Part shown: piece by piece, positions 48,105 through 57,410 of the stretch
Layout of the letters: every line of letters begins with the position of its first letter
Position numbering within the stretch: position 1 is the first letter of the stretch
Assembly: GCF_963677195.1 (NCBI RefSeq)
Contig: NZ_OY781918.1
Location: forward strand, 4,638,923-4,702,922
Source: an uncultured Marinifilum sp.
Lineage (GTDB): Bacteria > Bacteroidota > Bacteroidia > Bacteroidales > Marinifilaceae
DNA length: 64,000 nt
Direction of reading: 5' to 3'
The notes under the pieces: model-generated
What the model saw: only the letters and a program-made list of their open reading frames with translations
Database searches by the model: none
Told to the model about the DNA's origin: nothing
Position numbers and translations under genes: made by a program

Positions 48105-49135
48105 TTACCAGTCTATTTGTCCACCCGTTTCACCTCGCATTACTTTTTCTACTTCGGATACACTTGTCATATTAATATCGCCCAAAACTGTATGCTTAAT
48201 AAACGATGCTGCTACTGCAAAATCGATAATGCGTTGGTTATTTTCCGGAAATTTATAAAAACCATAAATTAATCCTGCCATTAACGAATCTCCACCTCCA
48301 ACTCTATCAACAATATGCGTAATTTCGTAGATAGGAGATTCCAATACATTCTTGCCATCAAAAATTATTCCCACGAGCCTATTATAGTTGGCATTAATAG
48401 TTCCTCTCCTACTTGTTATTACTTTTTTTATTCGTGGATATTTCTCTATTAACTTTTCCGAAATCTGCTTAAAAGTAGTGTTAGAATATTCACAATCTTC
48501 GGGCAAGCCAGTATTCACACAAAGCACTTTTTCTGCATCAAATTCGTTGGCTATTAAAATATCGGTTTTTGCAATTAAATCGGGCATTACCAATGATGCT
48601 TTATTGCCGGCTTTCCATAACTTACTCCTATAATTTACGTCGCAGGAAACTGTAATACCTCTTTTTTCGGCATTTTCCAGTGCTTCTATTAATACTTCGG
48701 TAGCACCTTTAGAAATTGCAGGTATAATACCTGTCCAATGAAACCAGTCTGCATCCTTAAATATCAAATCCCAATTAAGCATTCCTTTTTTTAATTGAGA
48801 AAAAGCCGATAATTCTCTATCGTATACTACCTTTGACCCACGAGCAACGGCACCTGTTTCCAAAAAGTAGATTCCCAATCTCTTTCCTCCAAAAATCACA
48901 GACCCATATCAATCCCCAAACCCGTAAGTTTCTGATTACACGATTTTCCAATATCATTATCAGGCAACCTAGTTACAAAAGATGTTGGAATTCCAAAACC
49001 TGCTAAAGATGCTGAAACATTTACTTCACCACCTCCATAGGTAGCTTCAAAACGTTCTGTTTGCGAGAATCGCTGATGTTCGGGTGTTGCTAAACGCAAC
49101 ATAACTTCTCCAAATGTTATAACCTTTTTATTCAT
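48105..49135 (-). pseudogene. kdgK: 2-keto-3-deoxygluconate kinase, frameshifted
   Basis: A PfkB-family kinase that would phosphorylate KDG to KDPG, the last cytosolic step visible for alginate monouronate. It is split into two frames. The first (49135-48896) starts MNKKVITFGEVMLRL, contains YGGGEVNVSASLAGFG and ends LGIDMGL with TGA. The second (48899-48105) starts at GTG with IFGGKRLGIYFLETGA and carries the catalytic end HIVDRVGGGDSLMAGLIYGF. The two join at a -1 step (CTGTGATT), consistent with loss of one base. No slippery heptamer precedes it, so a mutation or sequencing error is more likely than programmed frameshifting. It follows the TSUP gene by 22 bp. Confidence 0.85.
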
Positions 49136-49157
49136 AGCACAATTAGTAAAGAGTTTA

Positions 49158-49907
49158 TTAAAAGAACCATAATTTTACCGCTAACACCAATATACTTACA
49201 AGCAGAATTGCTTTTATCCATTTATCGCCCTTTTTAACAGAGAAAGATGATCCCAGATATCCACCTAATGCATTTCCTGCAGCCAAAACCAAAGCATACT
49301 TCCAGTTAATAGCATCGTTATAGATAAAAACACCAACTGCTGCGAGTGTATAAATTAAGGCTACCGTAACTTTAATACTATTGGTCTTTATAAGAGAAAA
49401 ACCATTTAATTTCGTAAGTGTTAATATGATAATAAACCCAATACCTGCATGTAAAAAACCTCCATAAATACCAATAAAGAAAAAGGAAACTACTCCCCAT
49501 GCCTGATGTTTAAAGTGCATTTTCTCCTCTATATCTAAATCTTTACTTTTTGAATTAAAAAGAATAAGTAATGCAACTGCCACCATTACTATGGATAAAA
49601 TTCGTTTAAATACATCTTCGTCGATATCGAAAACAAGCAGCGCTCCAACAAGAGAGCCTGCTAGAGCTGATAAACCAAGGTAAATACTATAGGGATAAGA
49701 ACTTACTCCATTTTGGTTGAATTTTGCTATGGCAAATGAGTTTTGCGCCAAAATAGCGATTCTATTGGTTCCATTTGCAATTGTAGGCGGTAAACCTAAA
49801 AAAATTAGTAATGGTAAAGTTATTAGAGAACCTCCTCCGGCAACAACATTTAAAAATCCGGCAAAAGTACCGGCTACTACAATAAAAATCAAATCCAACA
49901 ACTCCAT
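49158..49907 (-). CDS. TSUP-family membrane protein (TauE/SafE-like permease)
   Basis: A 249-residue integral membrane protein with multiple hydrophobic segments and the glycine-rich N-terminal motif typical of the TSUP family (GTFAGFLNVVAGGGSLITLP). A related half-repeat occurs later (FFIGIYGGFLHAGIGFIIIL). The family exports sulfite, sulfonates or organic anions across the cytoplasmic membrane. The substrate here is unknown, but its place directly ahead of kdgK suggests a link to uronate metabolism. Confidence 0.85.
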   Translation of the reverse strand: MELLDLIFIVVAGTFAGFLNVVAGGGSLITLPLLIFLGLPPTIANGTNRIAILAQNSFAIAKFNQNGVSSYPYSIYLGLSALAGSLVGALLVFDIDEDVFKRILSIVMVAVALLILFNSKSKDLDIEEKMHFKHQAWGVVSFFFIGIYGGFLHAGIGFIIILTLTKLNGFSLIKTNSIKVTVALIYTLAAVGVFIYNDAINWKYALVLAAGNALGGYLGSSFSVKKGDKWIKAILLVSILVLAVKLWFF

Positions 49908-50143
49908 AAATCAATCATAATATTAAAAATCTCATTATTGAGATTAATATGTTTATTGTAGACTATCGCTCTTAAAAAAACAATAAAATTATTAAGCTTT
50001 AAGCACTCAATAAAAACCTACAGCATAATATAAAAGAAAAGGATACAGGAGTGTATCTATATAATAAAATGGAGAGTAAAATATTGTGATATGATGAGTG
50101 AAGGTGAAATACAGCTTGTATAAAGCTCTATTTAATGGTTAAA

Positions 50144-50169
50144 ATTTAGTGCGCTTTAACGCACTAAAT
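50144..50169 (-). terminator. Hairpin after the GntR regulator gene
   Basis: Arms ATTTAGTGCG and CGCACTAAAT surround a 6-nt loop, and on the minus strand TTTTAACC follows. It lies just beyond the stop of the regulator. The rest of 49908-50174 shows nothing recognisable. Confidence 0.6.
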
Positions 50170-50174
50170 AAGTT

Positions 50175-50912
50175 TTATATAATTCTTTTACTAAACTCCA
50201 GAACATCATGCAAATGCTTTTCCATAAGCATAGCAGCCTTATCAGCATCTTGTTCCTTAATTGCTTCTAAAATACCTCGATGCTCAGAATCAGTCTTTGC
50301 CAATGAATCTTGTCCACAAACTTTCTCTTTTCGATATATTGCAAGAATATCTGGTAAAATAATCAACATCATGGTTTTTATAACTGCATTATGTGAAGTT
50401 TCTGCAATTCTTAAATGAAACTGAAAATCTTCATTCTCTGAAGGCAGATTATTTTTTATTTTTTTTTCGTAGGCACTTAAGGCTTCTTCCAATAAAATAA
50501 TATCTTCTTCTGTTCTTCTTTCTGCAGCTTTACGTACCGAAAAAATTTCCATTGTTACTCTAGTTTCAACCAAAGATTGAAAATCGGGACGTTCTATTTT
50601 CATTATATTAGAAAATAAACCTTCCATTGCAGAAATATCAGTACCATTAACAACAACACCACTTTGAGGATGTGTGGTTAAAACTCCAAAAAATTCTAAT
50701 TTTTTAATTGCATCACGTATATAAGTTCTTCCAACGCCTAATTTTTCGGAAAGCTTTCTCTCTGAAGGTAATTTATCTCCGGGACTCAAGTATCCTGAGA
50801 CTATTAAACTTCTTATCTGTCTAATAATTTTATCAACTGGTGTTTCAACCTCAATTGCCTTAAAATTATCTAATAATTCCATACAATAACTTTGTTTATC
50901 AAAATAATCCAA
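50175..50912 (-). CDS. FadR-subfamily GntR regulator (FCD domain)
   Basis: A 245-residue DNA-binding regulator. Residues about 20-90 form the GntR winged helix (IIRQIRSLIVSGYLSPGDKL, then PSERKLSEKLGVGRTYIRDA). Residues about 100-240 form an all-helical FCD ligand domain (VETRVTMEIFSVRKAAERR, FHLRIAETSHNAVI, and SEHRGILEAIKEQDADKAAM with metal-binding His residues). FCD regulators of uronate clusters respond to pathway intermediates such as KDG. Here it lies between the kdgK and reductase genes. A FadR-type operator overlaps its own promoter, suggesting autoregulation. Confidence 0.9.
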   Translation of the reverse strand: MDYFDKQSYCMELLDNFKAIEVETPVDKIIRQIRSLIVSGYLSPGDKLPSERKLSEKLGVGRTYIRDAIKKLEFFGVLTTHPQSGVVVNGTDISAMEGLFSNIMKIERPDFQSLVETRVTMEIFSVRKAAERRTEEDIILLEEALSAYEKKIKNNLPSENEDFQFHLRIAETSHNAVIKTMMLIILPDILAIYRKEKVCGQDSLAKTDSEHRGILEAIKEQDADKAAMLMEKHLHDVLEFSKRII

Positions 50913-50926
50913 TACAAAATTTACTA

Positions 50927-50938
50927 TTGGTAGGACAA
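50927..50938 (-). promoter_or_regulatory. Candidate GntR/FadR operator at the regulator promoter
   Basis: On the minus strand the site reads TTGTCCTACCAA, fitting TnGTnnnACnA, the FadR-subfamily operator pattern. It overlaps the last three bases of the -7 element and the expected transcription start of the regulator gene. A second loosely similar palindrome, TGGTTTACCA, lies at 51098-51107. Confidence 0.45.
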
Positions 50939-50967
50939 ATTTAGTTACATTTAAACATGTTTACAAA
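50936..50967 (-). promoter_or_regulatory. Bacteroidota promoter of the GntR regulator gene
   Basis: The minus strand reads TTTG (50967-50964), 20 nt of spacer, then TAAATTTG (50943-50936). This is an exact match to the TTTG/TAnnTTTG pattern with ideal spacing. The start codon is about 24 nt further on. Confidence 0.7.
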
Positions 50968-51555
50968 CTATTAAAACACATTCCCACATACACAAAAGTA
51001 AAATACACAAGACAAGTAAGAAACAATATAATTAACAACAACAACAGAAATAAAACAATTAACTTAATATAACAATAATACTATATTAATTTTAAATTGG
51101 TTTACCACTTTTGTTTACAATCTTTTAAACTCACGGTACACCTATTATAATCTCACAATTTTTATTCTAAGATCTTCTATAATCTTTTTCTTATTTCAAT
51201 TAAAATTATTAACAACTTTTTATATTATTTAAAATAATTTGGTCATTAAACACTAAATATATTCATCCCATAAGCGATAATACAGAATCATTTTAAATTA
51301 AATATTCTATTTTACACTATCAACAAACTATTTATGAGCCTTTTATTCTTTATCATGAAAAAACAAATAGCATTCCCTTAAATATAATTTCCGGGAAGGA
51401 TTGGGAAATACCTTCCCGAAAATTGCTAAGCAAAGGATTTATAAAAAAAGATCAGTCTTCATTAATATAAATACACTTACCAATATAATTGCTTTATAAA
51501 ACAATTGGAATTCTAACACAACTACATTGAAGACCAAACTTTTTAATTAAACCGC
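50968..51555. other. Long AT-rich intergenic region
   Basis: About 590 bp without a supportable gene lie between the regulator promoter and the end of the first SDR gene. It holds the TGGTTTACCA palindrome (51098-51107) and a hairpin with 8-bp arms CGGGAAGG and CCTTCCCG at 51392-51418. The hairpin could end the SDR transcript, although no T tract follows it. Confidence 0.6.
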
Positions 51556-52317
51556 TTATATTCCTAGCGCCTGACCTCCACCAATCTGAATAGTCTCAGC
51601 GGTAATAAAAGAAGCATCATCACTTGCAAGAAACGACACAACCGAAGCAACTTCTTCTGGTTGACCTATTCTTCCAAGCAAAATATTATTCTTCCATGAA
51701 GCAAAAACTTCTGGTTTAGTGGCTTTAATTTGAGCATGGAACGGTGTGTCGATAGTTCCTGGAGAAACTGCATTTACACGAATACCATATTCAGCCAAAT
51801 CTTTTGCTAGTGCTCTGGTAATTGCATGAACTCCTGCTTTAGATGTGCCATAAATACCAGCTCCAGGGCCACCTGCATTCCAACCTGCATTAGACGTATA
51901 GTTGATAATAGAAGAGTTTTCTCCTTTCTTTAGAAATGGGATAGCGGCTCTTGATGCAAAAAATACTGAATCAAGATTTAAAGCCATTACAAATCTGTAA
52001 AATTCGGTTGTCATCTCTTCAAATCTCGATCTACCACCTAATCCTCCTGCATTGTTTACAAGAAGATCAATTTTACCATACTTTTCTCCTATTTTTTGGA
52101 TATTAGACGTAACAGCCTCTTCGTTGGTAACATCGAAACCACAATACTCAGCTGTAATTCCTTCTGCTGCAAGCTCTTTAACTCTTTCCGCTCCTGCTTC
52201 ATCTTCAATACCATTTAAAACTACGGTATATCCATCTTTACCAAGTCTTTTTGCCACCTGAAAACCAATTCCTCCGGTTGCTCCTGTAACAACAGCTACT
52301 TTTCCTTCTGCTTTCAT
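51556..52317 (-). CDS. SDR-family oxidoreductase, probable DEH (4-deoxy-5-hexoseulose uronate) reductase, paralog 1
   Basis: A 253-residue classical short-chain dehydrogenase: TGATGGIGF cofactor loop near residue 12, LVNNAGGLGG near 87, catalytic YGTSKAG near 157, and RVNAVSPGTIDTPFH near 182. In alginate clusters an SDR reduces DEH to 2-keto-3-deoxygluconate with NAD(P)H, and the neighbourhood (kdgF, MFS carrier, kdgK) supports that role. A close paralog lies directly upstream, with protein sequences nearly the same but many silent DNA differences. The generic SDR sequence alone would not fix the substrate. Confidence 0.8.
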   Translation of the reverse strand: MKAEGKVAVVTGATGGIGFQVAKRLGKDGYTVVLNGIEDEAGAERVKELAAEGITAEYCGFDVTNEEAVTSNIQKIGEKYGKIDLLVNNAGGLGGRSRFEEMTTEFYRFVMALNLDSVFFASRAAIPFLKKGENSSIINYTSNAGWNAGGPGAGIYGTSKAGVHAITRALAKDLAEYGIRVNAVSPGTIDTPFHAQIKATKPEVFASWKNNILLGRIGQPEEVASVVSFLASDDASFITAETIQIGGGQALGI

Positions 52318-52450
52318 AATAATTTAATTTTTTAATAATTAGCGATAACATCTGTATCATAATTAAGAAAAAACGTTTTGTTTATTCTTTAAAATTTGCA
52401 GATCTGTCTTTTATTTAATTTTTATTTTTTCCCAAAAAAGAGAAGTTAAC

Positions 52451-52479
52451 TACGCCTGGAAATAATTTTTCCAGACGTA
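52451..52479 (-). other. Intercistronic hairpin between the two SDR genes
   Basis: TACG, a mismatch and CTGGAAA pair with TTTCCAG, a mismatch and CGTA across a short AT loop. It lies just after the stop of paralog 2. It may limit read-through or stabilise the upstream mRNA. No strong T tract follows. Confidence 0.4.
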
Positions 52480-52498
52480 AAATATTTATAAGGCACCT

Positions 52499-53260
52499 TT
52501 AAATTCCTAAAGCTTGGCCACCACCTATTTGTATGGTTTCAGCAGTAATAAAAGAGGCATCTTTACTTGCTAAAAATGAAACCACCGAAGCAACTTCTTC
52601 TGGTTGTCCTAATCTTCCCAGTAAAATGTTATTTTTCCAAGAAGCAAATACCTCTGGCTTAGTCGATTTTATTTGTGCGTGAAATGGTGTATCAATTGTA
52701 CCAGGAGATACTGCATTTACTCTAATATTATATTCGGCCAAATCTTTGGCTAAAGCTCTGGTAATTGCATGAACACCTGCTTTAGATGTGCCATAAATAC
52801 CAGCTCCTGGTCCACCAGCATTCCAACCTGCATTTGAAGTATAATTTACAATTGAGGCATTTTCTGATTTTTTCAAAAAAGGAATAGCGGCTCTTGAAGC
52901 AAAAAATACCGAATCAAGGTTTAAGGCCATAACAAATCTGTAAAACTCTGTTGTCATTTCTTCAAATCTTGAACGACCGCCCAAGCCTCCTGCATTATTT
53001 ACAAGAACATCAATTTGTCCGTATTTCTCACCAATGGCATTAATATTAGAAGTAACAGCCTCTTCCTTGGTAACATCAAAACCATAATATTCAGCAGCAA
53101 TTCCCTCTGCAGCAAGTTCTTCAACTCTCATAGCCCCTGCTTCGTCCTCAATACCGTTCAAAATCACAGTATATCCGTCCTTGCCTAATCTTTTTGCTAC
53201 CTCGAAACCAATTCCTCCTGTTGCACCAGTTACGACAGCTACTTTTTTATTTAAACTCAT
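52499..53260 (-). CDS. SDR-family oxidoreductase, probable DEH reductase, paralog 2
   Basis: 253 residues, the same length and nearly the same sequence as paralog 1, with TGATGGIGF, LVNNAGGLGG, YGTSKAG and the ending GGGQALGI. Differences cluster in the N-terminal half (for example VLVNNAG for LLVNNAG). The preserved protein sequence with divergent synonymous sites indicates an old tandem duplication kept by selection. It lies 33 bp after the MFS gene, so it is probably co-transcribed with the uptake and KdgF genes. Confidence 0.8.
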   Translation of the reverse strand: MSLNKKVAVVTGATGGIGFEVAKRLGKDGYTVILNGIEDEAGAMRVEELAAEGIAAEYYGFDVTKEEAVTSNINAIGEKYGQIDVLVNNAGGLGGRSRFEEMTTEFYRFVMALNLDSVFFASRAAIPFLKKSENASIVNYTSNAGWNAGGPGAGIYGTSKAGVHAITRALAKDLAEYNIRVNAVSPGTIDTPFHAQIKSTKPEVFASWKNNILLGRLGQPEEVASVVSFLASKDASFITAETIQIGGGQALGI

Positions 53261-53293
53261 TTTATCTGTTTTTATAATTTTTTGTTTGATTTC

Positions 53294-54583
53294 TTACTTT
53301 TCTACTGATTTAATATTTCGTGCGAAATAATAAATTGCACCTACTCCGAGAGGAACAAAAACTGCAATCGCAATAAATATTGGAGTATAAGAAAGCTCCT
53401 CAACTACTATAGGAACTAAAAAGTTCATAATGATTACCGAGAACACACCAATCATTCCACCTAAACCAGCTAATGAACCTACTGATTTACCACCGAAGAA
53501 ATCACTTGGCAATGTTTGAACATTACTAATTGCGAATTGGAATCCGAATAGTACAAAGAACACAATAGCAACAAATTTTTCAGCTGTATCACCAATAAGC
53601 ACTGTTGCAATCAATCCAAGTAACATAATAATACCACCAATTAAAATGGTTGTTTTTCTACCTTTATCAATTGAATTGGTTTTGGCAATAATTTTTCCTG
53701 AAACAAATCCTCCGGCAATACTACCAACAGCTGCCCCAACATAAGGTACCCATAAAAACATACCAACTTCTTTTACATTAAATCCGTAAACATCGAACAA
53801 GTAAATTGGCATCCATCCAACAAATAACCACCAAATTGGCTCTAAAAAGAAACGACCAACAACAACAGCCCATGATTCTTTGTGAGATAAAATTTCTTTC
53901 AACGATTTACCTTTTACTTCATCAGTATCCTTCTGATCAGCCTCACTTTGTCCCTCGAGAATGTATTTTTTTTCATCCTCGGTAATCCATGGATGCTTTT
54001 TAGGACCTGCCTTATTGATTAGCAACCATGGAATAATCCAAATCATACCAAAAGTACCGATAACCATAAAGGTTACTTTCCAACCAAAGGCAACAAACAA
54101 AGCTGCAATTAAAGGAGGTGCAATTACCGATCCTATTGAAGCTCCGGCATTAAATAATCCCTGAGCAATTGCCCGTTCTTTAATTGGAAACCATTCGGCA
54201 TTACTTTTTACCGCTCCCGGCCAGTTACCAGCTTCTGAAAATCCCAATAAACTACGGAATATACTGATAGACAAAAATCCACGTGCTGTTGAATGTAAGA
54301 AAGAAGAAAGTCCCCATATTCCAATTGACAGTACATATCCGATGCGAGTTCCTACCTTATCAAAAATCTTACCTGTAAACAATTGCCCTAAAGCGTAGGC
54401 TACCATAAATATATTTAAGATATAACTGTAATGATCCTTGGTTAAACCCAATGTCTGAGAAATTGATCCATCTACGTCCTCACCTCCCCACATTATTCCA
54501 AGAGCACTTCTATCGATGTAATTGATAACCGTTGCAATAAAGATTAAAGCAATAATTACCCATCTTAATCCTTTTACTTTCAT
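53294..54583 (-). CDS. MFS transporter, anion:cation symporter family (hexuronate-type)
   Basis: 429 residues with about 12 hydrophobic segments. The N-terminal motif VINYIDRSALGIMWG (NYxDR near residues 21-25) is typical of the ExuT/GarP-like ACS family. GKIFDKVGTRIGYVL is the MFS loop 2-3 signature, and GFSEAGNWPGAVKSNAEWFP matches hexuronate carriers. It would import unsaturated uronate monomers or DEH across the inner membrane. It sits between kdgF and the SDR genes. Confidence 0.9.
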   Translation of the reverse strand: MKVKGLRWVIIALIFIATVINYIDRSALGIMWGGEDVDGSISQTLGLTKDHYSYILNIFMVAYALGQLFTGKIFDKVGTRIGYVLSIGIWGLSSFLHSTARGFLSISIFRSLLGFSEAGNWPGAVKSNAEWFPIKERAIAQGLFNAGASIGSVIAPPLIAALFVAFGWKVTFMVIGTFGMIWIIPWLLINKAGPKKHPWITEDEKKYILEGQSEADQKDTDEVKGKSLKEILSHKESWAVVVGRFFLEPIWWLFVGWMPIYLFDVYGFNVKEVGMFLWVPYVGAAVGSIAGGFVSGKIIAKTNSIDKGRKTTILIGGIIMLLGLIATVLIGDTAEKFVAIVFFVLFGFQFAISNVQTLPSDFFGGKSVGSLAGLGGMIGVFSVIIMNFLVPIVVEELSYTPIFIAIAVFVPLGVGAIYYFARNIKSVEK

Positions 54584-54619
54584 AATTCTTGTATTTAATT
54601 TACAATTCAGATTACCTGA

Positions 54620-54988
54620 TTATTTCCCAAAATAAGAAACACCACTTCCATCAAGAAAATCCTCTCTTACTGGACTGAAGACATCAATTAAAATACCTGC
54701 TTCAAGACAAACCGCTCCGTGGACTAAATTTGGCTCTATATAAACTCCATCACCACCTTCAACAATTTTCTTTTCACCATCAATATTAAACTCAAACTTA
54801 CCGCTTGCACAATAAGTAGCCTGCGTATGAAAATGCTCATGAGGCGAACCTTCAGCTCCTTTTTCGAATTTAACCTGAACCATCATAATTTGATTGTCCC
54901 ATCCTAAAAATTTACGGCTAACTCCACCACCTAAATCTTCCCACTCCATTTTAGAAGTAATAATGTATTTTTCACTTGCTCGTTTCAT
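54620..54988 (-). CDS. kdgF: KdgF-like cupin, unsaturated monouronate linearisation
   Basis: A 122-residue single-domain cupin. The metal ligands are visible as His50 and His52 in SPHEHFHTQ, Gln56 and His90 in PNLVHGAV, the KdgF arrangement. KdgF converts 4,5-unsaturated galacturonate or mannuronate/guluronate monomers to the linear keto acid DEH, which SDR reductases then act on. It has no signal peptide and is cytosolic. It lies between the PL6 lyase and the MFS carrier. Confidence 0.9.
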   Translation of the reverse strand: MKRASEKYIITSKMEWEDLGGGVSRKFLGWDNQIMMVQVKFEKGAEGSPHEHFHTQATYCASGKFEFNIDGEKKIVEGGDGVYIEPNLVHGAVCLEAGILIDVFSPVREDFLDGSGVSYFGK

Positions 54989-55048
54989 ATCTTTTAAATT
55001 TTAATTATGTACAATCTTATATTTTATCAATTTGTTTCTAAACAATTT

Positions 55049-57361
55049 TTAATACATTAGTTTTTGAGTCAAAAACTCATCACTAACAATTTTAGCCTTT
55101 CCTTGAATTGTGTTTCCACTTTCAACATTATTTTTCTCGCCCCATAGCCTTGCTATAAATGCAGATCGAACAGAACTAAACTTGTTATTTAATATTTGCA
55201 CATTAACAATTCCCTTTGTCTTCAGTAAAATTTCTTTAGATCCGTTTCTTCCTGCTTTCTCAACCGTATTATTATTAAACACAAAGTTTCCACCTATAGT
55301 CGACTCATCATAACCTCCTCTATGATAATCTACCAACACATTCTCGACACCACTTATCTTATTATTTTCAAGTATCAAAAACTCAATATTATAATCTCCC
55401 TTATCATCCGTTTCAGAATTAAAAATAAATCCATCAACAACATTATTAATATCTGAATTAACTACTTTTAATGTATCAGTAAACGAAGATTTTTTAGATC
55501 TGAAAATGGAATAAAAATCATTTAAACTACAATTATCAACAAACACATTTGTTGCAACCGACATATCATTCTTATCAGGTTCAAAACAATTTAGTTTTTT
55601 GTATCCTTCAAGCTTAAGATGCTTTAAATAAATGTTAACTCCTGCTCCTAATTCAAAAGCTGTTTCCTGATTTTCCGGAGTAAACTGCAGCACAACTTTT
55701 TTGTCTTTATTAAGAGAGGTAATCACAACACTATTCTTTACCTCAATTTTTTTATTTAGCTTAATTACATCTGCATCAATAAGAATAGTATCTCCATCGT
55801 TTATTTTTTCGATTGAAGCATAAAATTCATCACTCGATTTTATGGTAAGCTGCTTTGCTTTAGTATTGCTCTTTGAAGGATCAAACCAAGATGGTCCGTA
55901 CATTTTCTTATCAAGAACATTAATTTTTTTATCCTTAAGTGTACAGATTGCTCCTGCCTGATTTTCGTTACGGCTATTAGCAAATAAATCATTCTTTATA
56001 CTTGTGAAATTAAATCCATCAAACAATTTTGCTTTACGATTCTCTAATTTTACAAAAGGAATACCAGACTGACTATCAGTAACTTTTACTTTAGAATTAG
56101 CAAAACCAACTAAGTCATTAATACCTTCAACTCCATCTAAATAATTAGATTGGAAATCAATATCTCCTGGGGTGTCATAATATTTCACAATAGGGTTATT
56201 TACAGTTTTGCTATTATAAATAAGATTATTAGCTACTGTAGTTCGAATAGGAAGAGCCGATCTAATCTCTGATTTTGGCAAAATACCCTTCTTATTTACA
56301 TTAGAACCTACACTAAACTGTAATGGAGTTACACAATCAACCCAGGTATTATGAGCTACCACAACATCTGTTACTTGATTGTATCTATTCTGTGGTGATT
56401 TCGGAATTCCATTCATAACAGCAATGGCACTGCGAAATTCATTTCCTTTTAACTTGTAAAAGTAATTATTAGTAATCCAATGACCAGTATTAATTACCCT
56501 AACACCACCAATATTATCCGAATTATCATCTCCAATAAACCAGTTAGAATCTATGCTTGCATAGTTCCCGTGTCTTAATACAAGTGATCCTTCACACTTG
56601 TAAAAAACATTATTAATAAACTTATTGTAATTAGACTTACTGGAAATAACTTCTACTTCACCATTACATCTATCCAGGAAATTATTTCTTACCTCGATAT
56701 ATGCGGGAACCATTGATGTATAACTGTCACCTAACTGCATTGTTTCACCCCTTGGGCCACCTCTTCGTGGTCGAGGTCCAAAATAATTATTTGCTATTAA
56801 GTGATGACAATTTGCATGTTGATTTCCTTTTAATTCTGCTCTAATTGTTGGTCCATTATTCGACTTACCAGCAATATAACACGACAACAATTGGTTGCGC
56901 TGCCCCCAGAACTCAACCCAATGGTCTTTTTTTGTTCTATCTAATTGTGTAAAATTCTCAATCACACAATTAACCACCTTACAATCGTAGGCAGCATTCT
57001 TTTTATCAGTTTTAAACTGAATAACACTATTAATAGGCGTATAACCATTTCTAAAGTACAAATCATGCACCTCAAGATAATGACCTGCAATTTTTAAATA
57101 GGATTGCCCCTCAATAAAAACCTGACCTGGAGTTTCTGCTTTTAAAACGATAGGCTTATCGGCTAAACCAATAGCTTTAAATTCCATTTCTACATTCTTC
57201 CAAATACCATTCGACATTACAATAACATCACCTGGCTGTGCATTTTTAACAGCTTCGTTAAACTCAGCAATATTTTTCACTACTCTTTCGGGCATTTTCC
57301 CACAAGAAGCAAGAATAAATACCGATAACATTAACAATGTAAGAGATTTAAACAATTTCAT
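55049..57361 (-). CDS. PL6-family alginate lyase, lipoprotein
   Basis: 770 residues. The signal peptide ends in the lipobox LASC (Cys20), so it is a lipid-anchored envelope protein. Residues about 25-430 match the PL6/chondroitinase B right-handed beta-helix: VKNIAEFNEAVKNAQPGDVI, YLKIAGHYLEVHDLYFRNGY, GPTIRAELKGNQHANCHHLI (Lys/Arg of the active site) and RGETMQLGDSYTS. A second beta-helical region follows to the C-terminus (ISGVENVLVDYHRGGYDEST), making it a two-domain member. It would depolymerise alginate, probably beside the PL7 and PL17 enzymes. Confidence 0.9.
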   Translation of the reverse strand: MKLFKSLTLLMLSVFILASCGKMPERVVKNIAEFNEAVKNAQPGDVIVMSNGIWKNVEMEFKAIGLADKPIVLKAETPGQVFIEGQSYLKIAGHYLEVHDLYFRNGYTPINSVIQFKTDKKNAAYDCKVVNCVIENFTQLDRTKKDHWVEFWGQRNQLLSCYIAGKSNNGPTIRAELKGNQHANCHHLIANNYFGPRPRRGGPRGETMQLGDSYTSMVPAYIEVRNNFLDRCNGEVEVISSKSNYNKFINNVFYKCEGSLVLRHGNYASIDSNWFIGDDNSDNIGGVRVINTGHWITNNYFYKLKGNEFRSAIAVMNGIPKSPQNRYNQVTDVVVAHNTWVDCVTPLQFSVGSNVNKKGILPKSEIRSALPIRTTVANNLIYNSKTVNNPIVKYYDTPGDIDFQSNYLDGVEGINDLVGFANSKVKVTDSQSGIPFVKLENRKAKLFDGFNFTSIKNDLFANSRNENQAGAICTLKDKKINVLDKKMYGPSWFDPSKSNTKAKQLTIKSSDEFYASIEKINDGDTILIDADVIKLNKKIEVKNSVVITSLNKDKKVVLQFTPENQETAFELGAGVNIYLKHLKLEGYKKLNCFEPDKNDMSVATNVFVDNCSLNDFYSIFRSKKSSFTDTLKVVNSDINNVVDGFIFNSETDDKGDYNIEFLILENNKISGVENVLVDYHRGGYDESTIGGNFVFNNNTVEKAGRNGSKEILLKTKGIVNVQILNNKFSSVRSAFIARLWGEKNNVESGNTIQGKAKIVSDEFLTQKLMY

Positions 57362-57410
57362 GTTTTGTTCTTTTTATATATTCGAATTCTTTCTAACTAT
57401 CAATACATAC

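Noticed and set aside
48890..48905. Programmed -1 frameshifting to make full-length KdgK
   Set aside because: No slippery heptamer or downstream stem is visible at the junction, so a base deletion is the simpler reading.
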